Source of the DNA: Streptomyces sp. CB02058
Lineage (GTDB): Bacteria > Actinomycetota > Actinomycetes > Streptomycetales > Streptomycetaceae
NCBI RefSeq assembly: GCF_001905505.1
Contig: NZ_LIPG01000008.1
Span: 248,001 to 312,000 of the forward strand
Direction: 5' to 3'
Length of the DNA: 64,000 nt
Shown: positions 18,019 to 26,046 of the stretch, in pieces
Layout of the letters: each line of letters opens with the position of its first letter
Numbering within the stretch: position 1 is the first letter of the stretch
Program-made: the position numbers and the translations under genes
The notes under the pieces: generated by a model
Told to the model about the DNA's origin: nothing
What the model saw: the letters and a program-made list of their open reading frames with translations, nothing else
The model's database searches: none

Positions 18019-18876
18019 GTGCCGACCAACGTCAATCCCACCGTCAGGCGACGCCGGCTGGGCCAGGAACTGCGCCGCCTCCGTGAGATCAAGGGCATGA
18101 CGGCCGAGGAGGTCGCGGAGCGCCTGCTGGTCTCGCAGTCGAAGATCAGCCGCCTGGAGAACGGCCGCCGTTCCATCAGCCAGCGCGACGTGCGCGATCT
18201 CTGCGGGGTCTACGAGGTCGAGGACCACCGGGTCGTCGACTCGCTCATGCAGATGGCCAAGGACTCCCGCCAGCAGGGCTGGTGGCACGCCTTCGGCGAC
18301 ATCCCGTACAGCGTCTACATCGGACTGGAGACGGACGCCGAGTCCCTCCGGGTGTACGAGCCCCAGGTCGTCCCAGGGCTTCTGCAGACCCGGAGCTATG
18401 CCGAGGCGCTGATCAACGGAGCGCTGCCCGAGGCGCCGCCGTCGGACATCGAGAAGCGGGTGAACGTCAGGGCGCGACGACAGGACCGCGTGAACTCGCC
18501 CGAACTCCCCCTGCGGCTCTGGGCCGTCATCGACGAGTCCGCCCTGCACCGGCTCGTCGGCGGCAAGCAGGTCATGCTCGAGCAGCTGGAGCACCTCATC
18601 GAGCAGTCCCAGCTGCCCCATGTGACCGTGCAGGTGCTGCCCTTCGACATGGGGGCACACCCGGGCATCAACGGGCAGTACGCCATTCTGGAGTTCCCCG
18701 ACGCGGCGGACTCCAGCGTCGTCTACATCGAAGGGGTCACCAGCGACCTCTACCTGGAGAAGGCGAACGACGTGCAGCGCTACAGCGTCATGTACGAGCA
18801 CCTGAGGGCCCAGGCGCTGAACGTGGACCAGACCCGGCAGTTCATCGGGGACATCGCGAAGAAGTACACACGGTGA
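18019..18876 (+). CDS. XRE-family regulator with DUF5753, 285 aa
   Basis: DNA-binding regulator: an N-terminal helix-turn-helix (about 12-66; GQELRRLREIKGMTAEEVAE, then SQSKISRLENGRR) followed by the DUF5753 domain typical of Streptomyces (YEPQVVPGLLQT, LHRLVGG, LPFDMGAHPGING, YLEKANDVQRY). GTG 18019 is chosen with GGAGG about 10 nt upstream; a GTG at 18008 is out of frame. The DUF397 gene that usually accompanies this family follows 187 nt later on the same strand. These pairs behave like toxin-antitoxin or developmental switches in known cases (e.g. WhiJ-type systems). Confidence 0.92.
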   Translation: MPTNVNPTVRRRRLGQELRRLREIKGMTAEEVAERLLVSQSKISRLENGRRSISQRDVRDLCGVYEVEDHRVVDSLMQMAKDSRQQGWWHAFGDIPYSVYIGLETDAESLRVYEPQVVPGLLQTRSYAEALINGALPEAPPSDIEKRVNVRARRQDRVNSPELPLRLWAVIDESALHRLVGGKQVMLEQLEHLIEQSQLPHVTVQVLPFDMGAHPGINGQYAILEFPDAADSSVVYIEGVTSDLYLEKANDVQRYSVMYEHLRAQALNVDQTRQFIGDIAKKYTR

Positions 18877-19063
18877 AGTCGCCGTGAGGGGGCGGGGGCG
18901 GGAAGATACACCGCCGCCACCTCGCAGCGGAAGACTCGCATGGAATATGCCATCCGGTCGAGTGAACGGCCCCACCACCAAGCGATGTTGGCGAGTAGCG
19001 TCGATCACGCCAACAGGAACGAAGTTGGTGCCACTCACATCAACTCTCTGAACCGGAGTGAAC

Positions 19064-19270
19064 ATGGCTATTCTTCAGGGTGCTACGGATAACTGGACGA
19101 AGTCGTCGTACTCCGGCGGCAACGGGGCGTGCGTCGAAGTGAAGTCACCCCTCACCCAGGCCATCGACGTGCGCGACTCGAAGGCCCCCGAGGGCCCCTC
19201 GCTCACCTTCGTCCCGGGAGCGTGGAACGCCTTCGTGCGTGACGTCGCGTCGGGTTCGATCAACGCCTGA
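19064..19270 (+). CDS. DUF397 protein, 68 aa
   Basis: Small partner of XRE/DUF5753 regulators. The family pattern is clear: WTKSSYSGGNGACVEV, then IDVRDSKAPEGPSLTF and W..F in the C-terminal part. ATG 19064 has GGAG seven nt upstream (19055-19058). Known members antagonise or modulate the cognate regulator; no direct biochemical role can be read from sequence. Confidence 0.9.
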   Translation: MAILQGATDNWTKSSYSGGNGACVEVKSPLTQAIDVRDSKAPEGPSLTFVPGAWNAFVRDVASGSINA

Positions 19271-19341
19271 CCGACCCGCCCGACCGGTACGCCGGCCGGT
19301 TTCGCGCCGCCCCGTGTCCGGTCGTCGCACACGACCGCCAG

Positions 19342-19382
19342 GAGCCCTCTCGACTGGCCCGCCGTCCTGGCCGAGGGGGCTC
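19342..19382 (+). terminator. Hairpin after DUF397 gene
   Basis: An 11-bp stem with one G-U pair (19342-19352 with 19372-19382) around a 19-nt loop, 72 nt after the stop. Confidence 0.45.
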
Positions 19383-19457
19383 GGCCGTGGGCCGGACACA
19401 GCGCCCGCCGATCGACGTACCACAAGCATCACGTGTTCAGCTTTTCCTCTTCTCCGG

Positions 19458-19483
19458 CCGCACGGGACCCGCATCCCGTGCGG
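19458..19483. terminator. Second hairpin in the DUF397-symporter gap
   Basis: A perfect 10-bp stem CCGCACGGGA/TCCCGTGCGG with a 6-nt loop, followed by T-containing sequence. Confidence 0.5.
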
Positions 19484-19781
19484 TCGTTCTGCGTTCTCGG
19501 GCGTTCCTGAGTCTGTAGCGTCAATCTCTGCACAGCCTGACGAAGTGCCCGCTCATCGTGAGCCGTGGTCACGTTCACGACAACGCCCCGCAAGGTCAAG
19601 AAAACGCAAAATCGTGCGCCTTGCTGATCAGCGTTCACATCCCTGACCGTGAAAACCTTGACCGAGGACCCGGACAAGCGGTTCAATCCCCGAAAGCCCC
19701 CGTTCCCGCGCGGGGACCCGCTGAACGGCCGTACTGACGAAGTGCGTTCCCGTTCACAAGGCGGACCCCTGGAGGGGGCAC

Positions 19782-21362
19782 ATGAACAGTCTCGACTGGG
19801 CCGTGCTCATCGGTTACTTCGGTGTGATGGTCGCGATCGGACTCTGGTCGCACAAGCGCGTGGACAATGTCAGCGACTTCTTCACGGCCGGCGGCAAGAT
19901 GCCGTGGTGGCTGTCGGGCATATCGCACCACATGTCCGGTTACAGCGCGGTGATGTTCACCGGCTACGCCGGTATCGCGTATCAGTACGGCGTCACGTCC
20001 TTCGTGACGTGGTCGCTGCCGATCGCCATCGGCATCGGCATCGGGGCGAAGCTCTTCGCGCCCAGGCTCAACCGGCTGCGCTCGCGGCTGCACGTCGCCT
20101 CGCCGCTGGAGTACCTGAAGAACCGCTACAACATCCAGACCCAGCAGGCGCTGGCCTGGTCCGGGCTGCTGCTGAAGATCGTGGACGTCGGTGCCAAGTG
20201 GGCCGCCATCGCCACGCTGCTCTCCGTCTTCACGGGCATCTCCCTCACCCAGGGCATCTTCATCACCGGTGCCATCACCGCCGTGTACTGCACGGTCGGC
20301 GGGCTGTGGGCCGATGCGCTCACCGAGCTCGGGCAGTTCGTCATCCAGCTCTTCGCGGGTATCGCGATGCTGGTCATCGTCCTGAACGAACTGGGTGGGT
20401 TCAGCTCGCTGTGGACCGTCTGGGACAAGCTCCCCGAGGGCCACACGGACCCGACGGCCGGCCCGTACACCACGACCTTCCTGCTGGCGTACCTGTTCAT
20501 CAAGACCTTCGAGTACAACGGCGGCATGTGGAACCAGGCCCAGCGCTACATGGCCACGGACTCCGCACGCTCCGCGACCCGTTCGGCCCGCCTCTCCGCG
20601 GTCCTGTGGCTGGTCTGGCCGGTCGTCCTGTTCTTCCCCATGTGGGTCGCACCGCTGCTCGTCGAGGCCAAGAAGCCGGACGCCTCGGACAGTTACGCCC
20701 TGATGACCGAGCAGCTGCTGCCGCACGGTCTGCTCGGCCTGGTCGTCGTCGGTTTCTTCTCGCACACGATGGCCATGTGCTCCTCCGACGCCAACGCGAT
20801 CTCGGCGGTCTTCACCCGGGACATCGCGCCGGTCCTCTCCAAGGCGGCCCGCACCTGGAGCAACCGCAGCGGGCTGCTGGCCGCGCGGCTGTCCACACTC
20901 GCTTTCCTCGGTCTGTCGATGGCACTGGCGACGCAGATCAACTCGCCGACGTTCAAGGACATCATCTCGGTCGTCATCAAGTGGGTGGCCGGTCTGATGG
21001 GCCCGATCGCCATTCCGTTCATGCTCGGCATGCTGCGCAGGTTCCGCAGGTCGGGCCCGACGGCGGCGCTCACGAGCTGGGCAGCCGGTCTGCTCGCCTT
21101 CTACTTCACCAACTACAACTTCGACGGTTCGGTGAAGACGGACGTCGCGCTGCAGTACCAGGTGGCGCTGCCGCTCGCGATCTCACTGGTGCTCTACATC
21201 GTCATCGGCTTCATCAAGCCCGAGGACACCCCGGAGCGCGACGCGCTGATCGAGATCATCAACTCGGACGACGGAGGCCCTGCGGGCGGAGCGGCAGCGG
21301 CGGGCATTCCCCAGCAGAAGGGTTCCGAGGGCACGGGTGTCCACGAAGGCGTGAGGGACTGA
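19782..21362 (+). CDS. Sodium:solute symporter (SSS family), 526 aa
   Basis: Inner-membrane secondary transporter, about 13 helices. SSS features include the N-terminal DFFTAGGKMPWWLSGISHHMSGYSAVMFTGY segment and the conserved helix around GGLWADALTELGQFVIQL. Helix 8 region carries GFFSHTMAMCSSDANAIS, the expected sodium-site neighbourhood. Substrate cannot be assigned; the family covers sugars, vitamins, carboxylates and proline. ATG 19782 follows GGAGGGGG. Monocistronic, ending in a terminator shared with the convergent gene. Confidence 0.88.
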   Translation: MNSLDWAVLIGYFGVMVAIGLWSHKRVDNVSDFFTAGGKMPWWLSGISHHMSGYSAVMFTGYAGIAYQYGVTSFVTWSLPIAIGIGIGAKLFAPRLNRLRSRLHVASPLEYLKNRYNIQTQQALAWSGLLLKIVDVGAKWAAIATLLSVFTGISLTQGIFITGAITAVYCTVGGLWADALTELGQFVIQLFAGIAMLVIVLNELGGFSSLWTVWDKLPEGHTDPTAGPYTTTFLLAYLFIKTFEYNGGMWNQAQRYMATDSARSATRSARLSAVLWLVWPVVLFFPMWVAPLLVEAKKPDASDSYALMTEQLLPHGLLGLVVVGFFSHTMAMCSSDANAISAVFTRDIAPVLSKAARTWSNRSGLLAARLSTLAFLGLSMALATQINSPTFKDIISVVIKWVAGLMGPIAIPFMLGMLRRFRRSGPTAALTSWAAGLLAFYFTNYNFDGSVKTDVALQYQVALPLAISLVLYIVIGFIKPEDTPERDALIEIINSDDGGPAGGAAAAGIPQQKGSEGTGVHEGVRD

Positions 21363-21420
21363 CCCGTCCCCGGAACATCCCTGTACGCGGGGACGTATGT
21401 GCCGGGGACGCGGGAACGGT

Positions 21421-21444
21421 GGGCGGACGCGGCGGCGTCCGCCC
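21421..21444. terminator. Terminator between convergent genes
   Basis: Perfect 10-bp stem GGGCGGACGC/GCGTCCGCCC with 4-nt loop, between the symporter and the leftward ADP-ribosylglycohydrolase-fold gene. Confidence 0.65.
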
Positions 21445-21470
21445 ATCTCCGTCTTCCGCCCGCCTCCCGC

Positions 21471-22586
21471 TCAGTCCCGGGGGTAGCGGGCCAGCCAGCC
21501 GGGCGCCACGGCGGTCGGGCCGTGCAGGGCGGGTCCCTGGGTCATCTCCATCGCGAAGTCGTCGGAGAGTTCGAGGAGCGTCGAGCGCCCCTCCAGCTCC
21601 GCGAGCCAGGCGGGCGGCAGCGCCGTCTCCCCGTGCAGCGCCCCCAGGAGCGCCCCGCAGACCGCCCCCGTGGCGGCCGAAGGACCGGAGTGGTTCACCG
21701 CGAGCCGCAGCCCGTGGCGTACGTCCTCGCCGACCAGCGCGCAGTACAGCGCCACGGCGAGCACCTCCTCCGCGGAGTCCGTGTCGCCGAGCGCCTCGAT
21801 GAGCGCGGGTCCCGGAATCCCCTGGCGTACGGAGCCGAGGGCCTGCCGGAGCCCCTCGGTGACCTGCTCGCTGCCCGGCCGTTCGGCGAGCAGGGCCAGC
21901 GCGTGCTGGACCGCGCCGTCCAGGGTCTCGCCGCGGGCCAGCCCGTGCACCATCACGGCGAGGGCCCCGGCCGCGAGCTGGGCGGTGGCGTGGCCGTGGG
22001 TGTGCGCGGCGCACTCGACGGCCAGCTGGAGCACGAGCTGCGGCTCCCAGCCGACGAGCAGCCCGAAGGGCGCGGAGCGGGTGAGCGCGGCCGAGTCCCG
22101 CGCGGCGGGGTTCTTGGGGACGGCGAGGGTGCCCATCGTGGCGTCGCCGAAGCCGGCCAGGCACTCCCGGGTGGGGGCGCGGCGGGTGTACAGCCACTCC
22201 TCCCGGGCCAGCCATCCGTTGTCCTTGCGGCGCTCGTCGGGCCCCCAGGCGCTCTGGGTGGCGGCCCAGCGCAGATGTGCGCGGTGCACGTCGGTGGGCG
22301 GGTGCCAGGCGCCGGTGTCGCGGCGGACCTGGGCGCGGATCAGCCCGTCGACGGTGAAGAGGGTCAGCTGGGTGACGGCGGTGACGGCGCCCCGTCTGCC
22401 GTGAGCGGGGACGAAGTCGGCCACCCCGTCCACACCGTGTGCGGCGCGGATCGCCTCCAGGGTCAGCCCGGAGACACCCGCGCCGAGCGCGTCCCCGATG
22501 GCTCCGCCCAGCAGTGATCCCCGTACCCGGCTCCGGAAGTCCTGCTGCTGGACACGGCCCCAGACAGCTGTGGTCCCTGTGCTCAC
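21471..22586 (-). CDS. ADP-ribosylglycohydrolase-fold protein lacking metal-binding aspartates, 371 aa
   Basis: Clear DraG/ARH fold: LLGGAIGDALGAG near residue 25, and the C-terminal helix NHSG..ATGAVCGALLGAL near 295. Active DraG enzymes bind two Mg ions through an N-terminal T-D-D-T motif and a C-terminal D-S-D-S/T motif. Here the matching positions read TAVTQ (about 67) and GPSAATG (about 298): all four of these aspartates are replaced. I therefore predict it cannot remove ADP-ribose and may be a binding-only or regulatory protein. GTG 22586 is chosen for the AAGGGG upstream and because residues before it look non-native. Alone on its strand. Confidence 0.85.
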   Translation of the reverse strand: MSTGTTAVWGRVQQQDFRSRVRGSLLGGAIGDALGAGVSGLTLEAIRAAHGVDGVADFVPAHGRRGAVTAVTQLTLFTVDGLIRAQVRRDTGAWHPPTDVHRAHLRWAATQSAWGPDERRKDNGWLAREEWLYTRRAPTRECLAGFGDATMGTLAVPKNPAARDSAALTRSAPFGLLVGWEPQLVLQLAVECAAHTHGHATAQLAAGALAVMVHGLARGETLDGAVQHALALLAERPGSEQVTEGLRQALGSVRQGIPGPALIEALGDTDSAEEVLAVALYCALVGEDVRHGLRLAVNHSGPSAATGAVCGALLGALHGETALPPAWLAELEGRSTLLELSDDFAMEMTQGPALHGPTAVAPGWLARYPRD

Positions 22587-22785
22587 CGTGCCCCTTCCGT
22601 CCGGCTTACCGTGTGCGACTGCGCAAGCACTGTAATCGAACGGATGGAGCGGTTCAGGGGCGGAACGGAATGTACCCACTGGTACGCGAGAGCCCCTGTG
22701 CGCCGCTTTCCTCATGGTTTCCGGCGCGGCTTTCCGGGGCGGATCGGGGCACGGCTCCACACAGAAACCGGATGCCCTTCAGTTC

Positions 22786-22815
22786 TTGACCTACAGGTCC
22801 AATAAGGTCTACCGT
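22786..22815 (+). promoter_or_regulatory. Promoter and operator of the TetR-SDR operon
   Basis: TTGACC (-35, 22786-22791) and TACCGT (-10, 22810-22815) are 18 bp apart. GACCT-AC-AGGTC (22788-22799) is an inverted repeat overlapping the -35, a plausible TetR autorepression site. The -10 ends 7 nt before ATG 22823, and no ribosome-binding site is present, so the mRNA is probably leaderless. Confidence 0.55.
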
Positions 22816-22822
22816 TCACCAC

Positions 22823-23401
22823 ATGGCACGACCCAAGCAGTTCGATCCGGAAGTCGCCGTCGATCAGGCCATGGAGGTGTTCTGGCGCAAGGGTTACGGC
22901 GCCACCACCCCCCAGGACCTGGTGGACGCGCTCGGCATCGGCAAGGGCAGCCTGTACAACACGTTCGGAAGCAAGCACGCCCTCTTCGAGCGGGCACTCC
23001 GCCGCTACCGCGACAGCCAGACCCAGGCACTGGCGGAGATGATCGAGGCACCCGGCCCGGTCAAGGAACGCCTGCGCAAGGTCCTGACGCTCCTCGCGGA
23101 GATGGACCTGGCCGACCCCGACCGCCGCGGCTGCATGGCGGTGAACACGGCGGCGGAGCTCGCCGGAACCGACGAGGCGGCCGCCGACATCGTCCGCCGC
23201 ACGCTCGACATCACCGAGGGAGCCTTCCGCGCGCTGGTCGAGGAGGGGCAGCGCCGGGGGGAGATCGCCCCCGACCGCGACCCGGCCGCCCTGGGCAGCC
23301 TGCTGCTCAACACCGTCATCGGCATGCGGCTCATCGCACGCGTCACCGAGGGCCCCGACCGGCTCTCCCGGGTGATCGACGCGACGATCGACTCGCTCTG
23401 A
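22823..23401 (+). CDS. TetR-family transcriptional regulator, 192 aa
   Basis: One-component repressor. N-terminal helix-turn-helix: FWRKGYGATTPQDLVDALGIGKGSLYNTFGSKHALF (about 20-55), matching the AcuR/YxaF-like group. The ligand domain has GCMAVNTAAELAG and LGSLLLNTVIGMR. It probably controls the SDR gene 83 nt downstream and itself, through the inverted repeat overlapping its promoter. The ligand is unknown; electrophilic or quinone-type compounds are common for this arrangement. Confidence 0.9.
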   Translation: MARPKQFDPEVAVDQAMEVFWRKGYGATTPQDLVDALGIGKGSLYNTFGSKHALFERALRRYRDSQTQALAEMIEAPGPVKERLRKVLTLLAEMDLADPDRRGCMAVNTAAELAGTDEAAADIVRRTLDITEGAFRALVEEGQRRGEIAPDRDPAALGSLLLNTVIGMRLIARVTEGPDRLSRVIDATIDSL

Positions 23402-23484
23402 CCCTGCACCACACCCGTCCCGCCAGGGCCGGGTCTTCTTTTGGACTCATTTTGTACCCACAGTTAAAGAACTGGAGACACGCC

Positions 23485-24267
23485 ATGGATCTCAACCTCA
23501 CCTCCAAGACCGCGGTCGTCACCGGTGCCGGCCGGGGCATCGGGCTCGCCACCGTCCGGACGCTGGTGTCCGAGGGCGTACGCGTCATCGGGTCGGCCCG
23601 CACCATCACGCCCGAGCTGAAGGAGACCGGAGCGCTGACGGTGTCTGCGGACCTCAGCACCGCCGACGGCGTCGCGGCCCTCATGGCCGAAGCGCACACG
23701 GAGTTCGGCGCCATCGACCTCCTGGTGAACAACGTCGGAGGCGGGGACGACGTGGAGCCCGTCGGCTTCCTCGACACCGACGACACGCAGTGGACCGGCA
23801 CCTTCGACATCAATCTGCTCAGCGCCGTCCGTGCCACCCGCGCGGCGCTGCCCGGCCTGATCGAGCGCCGCGGCTCGATCGTCAACGTCTCGTCCATCAA
23901 CTCCCGGCTGCCGGCGGCCGGCCCGGTCGCCTACAGCGCGGCCAAGGCGGCTCTCACCGCCCTCGGGAAGTCGCTGGCCGAGGAGTTCGGCCCTCAGGGG
24001 GTACGCGTCAACACCGTCTCCCCCGGTGTGGTGCGCACGGCCATCTGGGACGACCCGGACGGCTTCGGCGGCAAGGTGGCGGCAGCCGCCGGGGCCGAGC
24101 ACGCCGCGTTCCTCGAACAGATACCGCAGGCCTTCGGCATCACGACCGGACGCATCACCGAACCGCATGAGGTCGCGGCCCTCATCGCGTTCCTGCTCTC
24201 GGACGTGGCCGGCAACATCACCGGTGCCGACTTCGTCATCGACGGCGGGACGGTCAAGGCGATCTGA
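23485..24267 (+). CDS. Short-chain dehydrogenase/reductase, 260 aa
   Basis: NAD(P)-dependent oxidoreductase of the classical SDR type. Cofactor motif TGAGRGIG (about 13-20), NNVGG, catalytic Ser in VNVSSINS and YSAAK (about 150-154). C-terminal ITGADFVIDGG is typical. GGAG seven nt before ATG 23485. Second gene of the TetR operon, followed by a strong terminator. Substrate unknown. Confidence 0.92.
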   Translation: MDLNLTSKTAVVTGAGRGIGLATVRTLVSEGVRVIGSARTITPELKETGALTVSADLSTADGVAALMAEAHTEFGAIDLLVNNVGGGDDVEPVGFLDTDDTQWTGTFDINLLSAVRATRAALPGLIERRGSIVNVSSINSRLPAAGPVAYSAAKAALTALGKSLAEEFGPQGVRVNTVSPGVVRTAIWDDPDGFGGKVAAAAGAEHAAFLEQIPQAFGITTGRITEPHEVAALIAFLLSDVAGNITGADFVIDGGTVKAI

Positions 24268-24282
24268 CCCCGCCTTCACCCG

Positions 24283-24331
24283 CCCGGGGCGCGGAAGTCC
24301 TCCCGTACGGACAGGACTTCCGCGCCCCGGG
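24283..24331. terminator. Bidirectional terminator between SDR and OYE genes
   Basis: A perfect 19-bp stem (24283-24301 with 24313-24331) and 11-nt loop between convergent genes. Confidence 0.85.
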
Positions 24332-24411
24332 GCGCCCTCCCCGCCCACCGGGTTCATCAAGGGCGTCCAGGAGGAGCGGAGAGCATGAGCCGCATGCGTC
24401 GCCCACACGGC

Positions 24412-25518
24412 TCACCCCGCGGCGTCCAGCGTCGGGTAGTCCGTGTAGCCCGTCTCCCCGCCCACGTACATCAGGTACGCGTCCCGGACCTGGTTGACCG
24501 GGGCGCCCGTACGCATCCGGCGGATCAGGTCCGGGTTGGCGAGGAAGGGGCGGCCGAGCGCGATCACGTCGGCCCCGGCGGCGAGCAGCCGTTCGCCGTG
24601 GGCGGCGCCGCCGTCCTCCGGGATGTGGTCCTTCGGCAGTACGGGGTTGGCGATCAGGGTGCCCGGCCAGTCCTTCCGGATCCGCTGGAAGACGGGGTCC
24701 TCCGGGTCGGCGTACCCCACGTGGAGATACGCCAGGCCGCGGTCGGCCAGGGCCGCCAGGAGCGCCGGGTAGATCTCCTCGGTGTCGCCCTCCACCATGC
24801 CGTTGACCGTGCTCCACGGAGAGATCCGCAGGCCCACCCGCTCGGGCCCGATCTCCGCCGCCACGGCCTCGACGACCTCCACGACGAAGCGGATGCGGTG
24901 GGCCACGGGGCCGCCGTAGGCGTCGGTGCGCCGGTTGGTCCCCTGGCCCAGGAACTGGTGGAGCAGATGGCCGTTGGCGCTGTGCACCTCGACGCCCTCG
25001 AAGCCCGCCTCGATCGCGTTGCGGGCGGCGGTGGCGAAGTCGGCCACGGTGGTCCTGATGTCCTCGGCGGTCATCTCGCGGGGTACGACCGAGGGCACGC
25101 GCCCGGCCGGGGTGTGGATCGTCTCGGGCAGCGCGATCGGCGAGGGGGCGACGGGCGTCAGTCCGCTGGTGTCGGGGTGGCCGGCGCGCCCGCCGTGCTG
25201 GATCTGGAGGAACATCTGCCCGCCCTCCGCCCGGACGGCCTCGGTCACCCGGCGCCAGCCCTCGACCTGGGCGGGGCTGTGGATGGCCGTGATGTTCGGG
25301 TAGGTCTGCCCCACGGGGTTCGGCGTGGACGCCTCGGCGATGATGAACCCCGCCGAGGCGCGCTGGGCGTAGTAGGTGGCCATGAGCGGGGTCGGGACGC
25401 CCTCGGCCGTGGCACGGTTCCGGGTCAGCGGGGCCATCACGAGGCGGTGGGGAAGGGTGAGCGGGCCGAGTGCGACGGTCTCGAAGAGCTTCCTGGGGGA
25501 AGTGGCTGCGTTCGTCAT
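24412..25518 (-). CDS. Old Yellow Enzyme-family alkene reductase, 368 aa
   Basis: FMN-dependent ene-reductase, expected to reduce activated C=C bonds of enones and electrophiles with NAD(P)H. Family motifs: PHRLVMAPLTRNRA at the start, QIQHGGRAGHP, the His/Asn substrate pair in VEVHSANGHLLHQFL (H-x-x-N), and LGRPFLANPDLI at the end. ATG 25518 starts the conserved region; a TACCGT -10 lies 6 nt upstream, so the mRNA is probably leaderless. Divergent from a merR gene whose product likely activates it: the promoter has the stretched spacer typical of MerR control. Confidence 0.92.
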   Translation of the reverse strand: MTNAATSPRKLFETVALGPLTLPHRLVMAPLTRNRATAEGVPTPLMATYYAQRASAGFIIAEASTPNPVGQTYPNITAIHSPAQVEGWRRVTEAVRAEGGQMFLQIQHGGRAGHPDTSGLTPVAPSPIALPETIHTPAGRVPSVVPREMTAEDIRTTVADFATAARNAIEAGFEGVEVHSANGHLLHQFLGQGTNRRTDAYGGPVAHRIRFVVEVVEAVAAEIGPERVGLRISPWSTVNGMVEGDTEEIYPALLAALADRGLAYLHVGYADPEDPVFQRIRKDWPGTLIANPVLPKDHIPEDGGAAHGERLLAAGADVIALGRPFLANPDLIRRMRTGAPVNQVRDAYLMYVGGETGYTDYPTLDAAG

Positions 25519-25524
25519 GCCGGA

Positions 25525-25556
25525 ACGGTAAGAATTGACACCGGTGTCAGGTTCAA
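25525..25556 (-). promoter_or_regulatory. MerR-type promoter of the OYE gene
   Basis: Reading leftward: -35 TTGAAC (25556-25551), a 19-20 bp spacer containing the perfect 14-bp palindrome TGACACCGGTGTCA (25536-25549), then -10 TTACCG/TACCGT (25531-25525). An over-long spacer with a central dyad is the signature of MerR-activated promoters. Confidence 0.7.
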
Positions 25557-25576
25557 GTCCGGAGGCGAGGAGTCCC

Positions 25577-25972
25577 ATGCGAATCGGCGAACTGGCCCGG
25601 CTGACGGGCGTGAGTGAGCGCTCCCTGCGCTACTACGAGGCCCAGGGGCTGCTGACCGCCGACCGTACCCCGGGCGGCCACCGCGACTACCCGGACTGGG
25701 CGGTCGACCGTGTGATCCGTATCCAGGAGTTCTACGCGGCCGGACTGTGCAGCTCGAAGATCGCCGAGCTGCTGCCGTGCGTACGGGACTCGGACGGCGG
25801 ACCCTCCGCGATCGCGACCCCGCGCCTGGTCGGCGACCTGTCCATCGAGCGCGACCGCATCGACCGGAAGATCGAGGAGCTGCGCCGCTCCCGGGAGGTG
25901 CTGGACGACGTGATCGCGACGGCGGCGGGCGAGACCCCGAGCGAACAGCGCACCGCGCGCCACCCGTCCTGA
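25577..25972 (+). CDS. MerR-family regulator, 131 aa
   Basis: N-terminal winged helix-turn-helix: MRIGELARLTGVSERSLRYYE, then GHRDYPDWAVDRV. Coiled-coil dimerisation helix about 80-118 (IERDRIDRKIEELRRSREVL). Only one cysteine pair is seen and not in a metal-binding arrangement, so an organic or electrophilic inducer is likelier than a metal. ATG 25577 follows GGAGGCGAGGAG. Likely activates the divergent OYE gene. Confidence 0.9.
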   Translation: MRIGELARLTGVSERSLRYYEAQGLLTADRTPGGHRDYPDWAVDRVIRIQEFYAAGLCSSKIAELLPCVRDSDGGPSAIATPRLVGDLSIERDRIDRKIEELRRSREVLDDVIATAAGETPSEQRTARHPS

Positions 25973-26046
25973 ATCGTCCCGTACGGACATGTACCGCTGA
26001 CGGTCGGGTCGGGCCGTTCGGGAAGTCGCTCCGATTCAGGAGCCGC

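Larger units (their letters stand above)
19271..19781. other. Intergenic region between DUF397 and the symporter gene
   Basis: About 510 bases without a convincing gene. It holds two hairpins (19342-19382 and 19458-19483) that could end the DUF397 transcript, and a relatively AT-rich stretch (about 19560-19680) likely to carry the symporter promoter. A short open frame on the reverse strand (19429-19686) lacks support. Confidence 0.5.

Noticed and set aside
19429..19686. 85-residue minus-strand frame in the DUF397-symporter gap
   Set aside because: No ribosome site and no recognisable motif; it crosses a hairpin and the probable promoter zone of the symporter.
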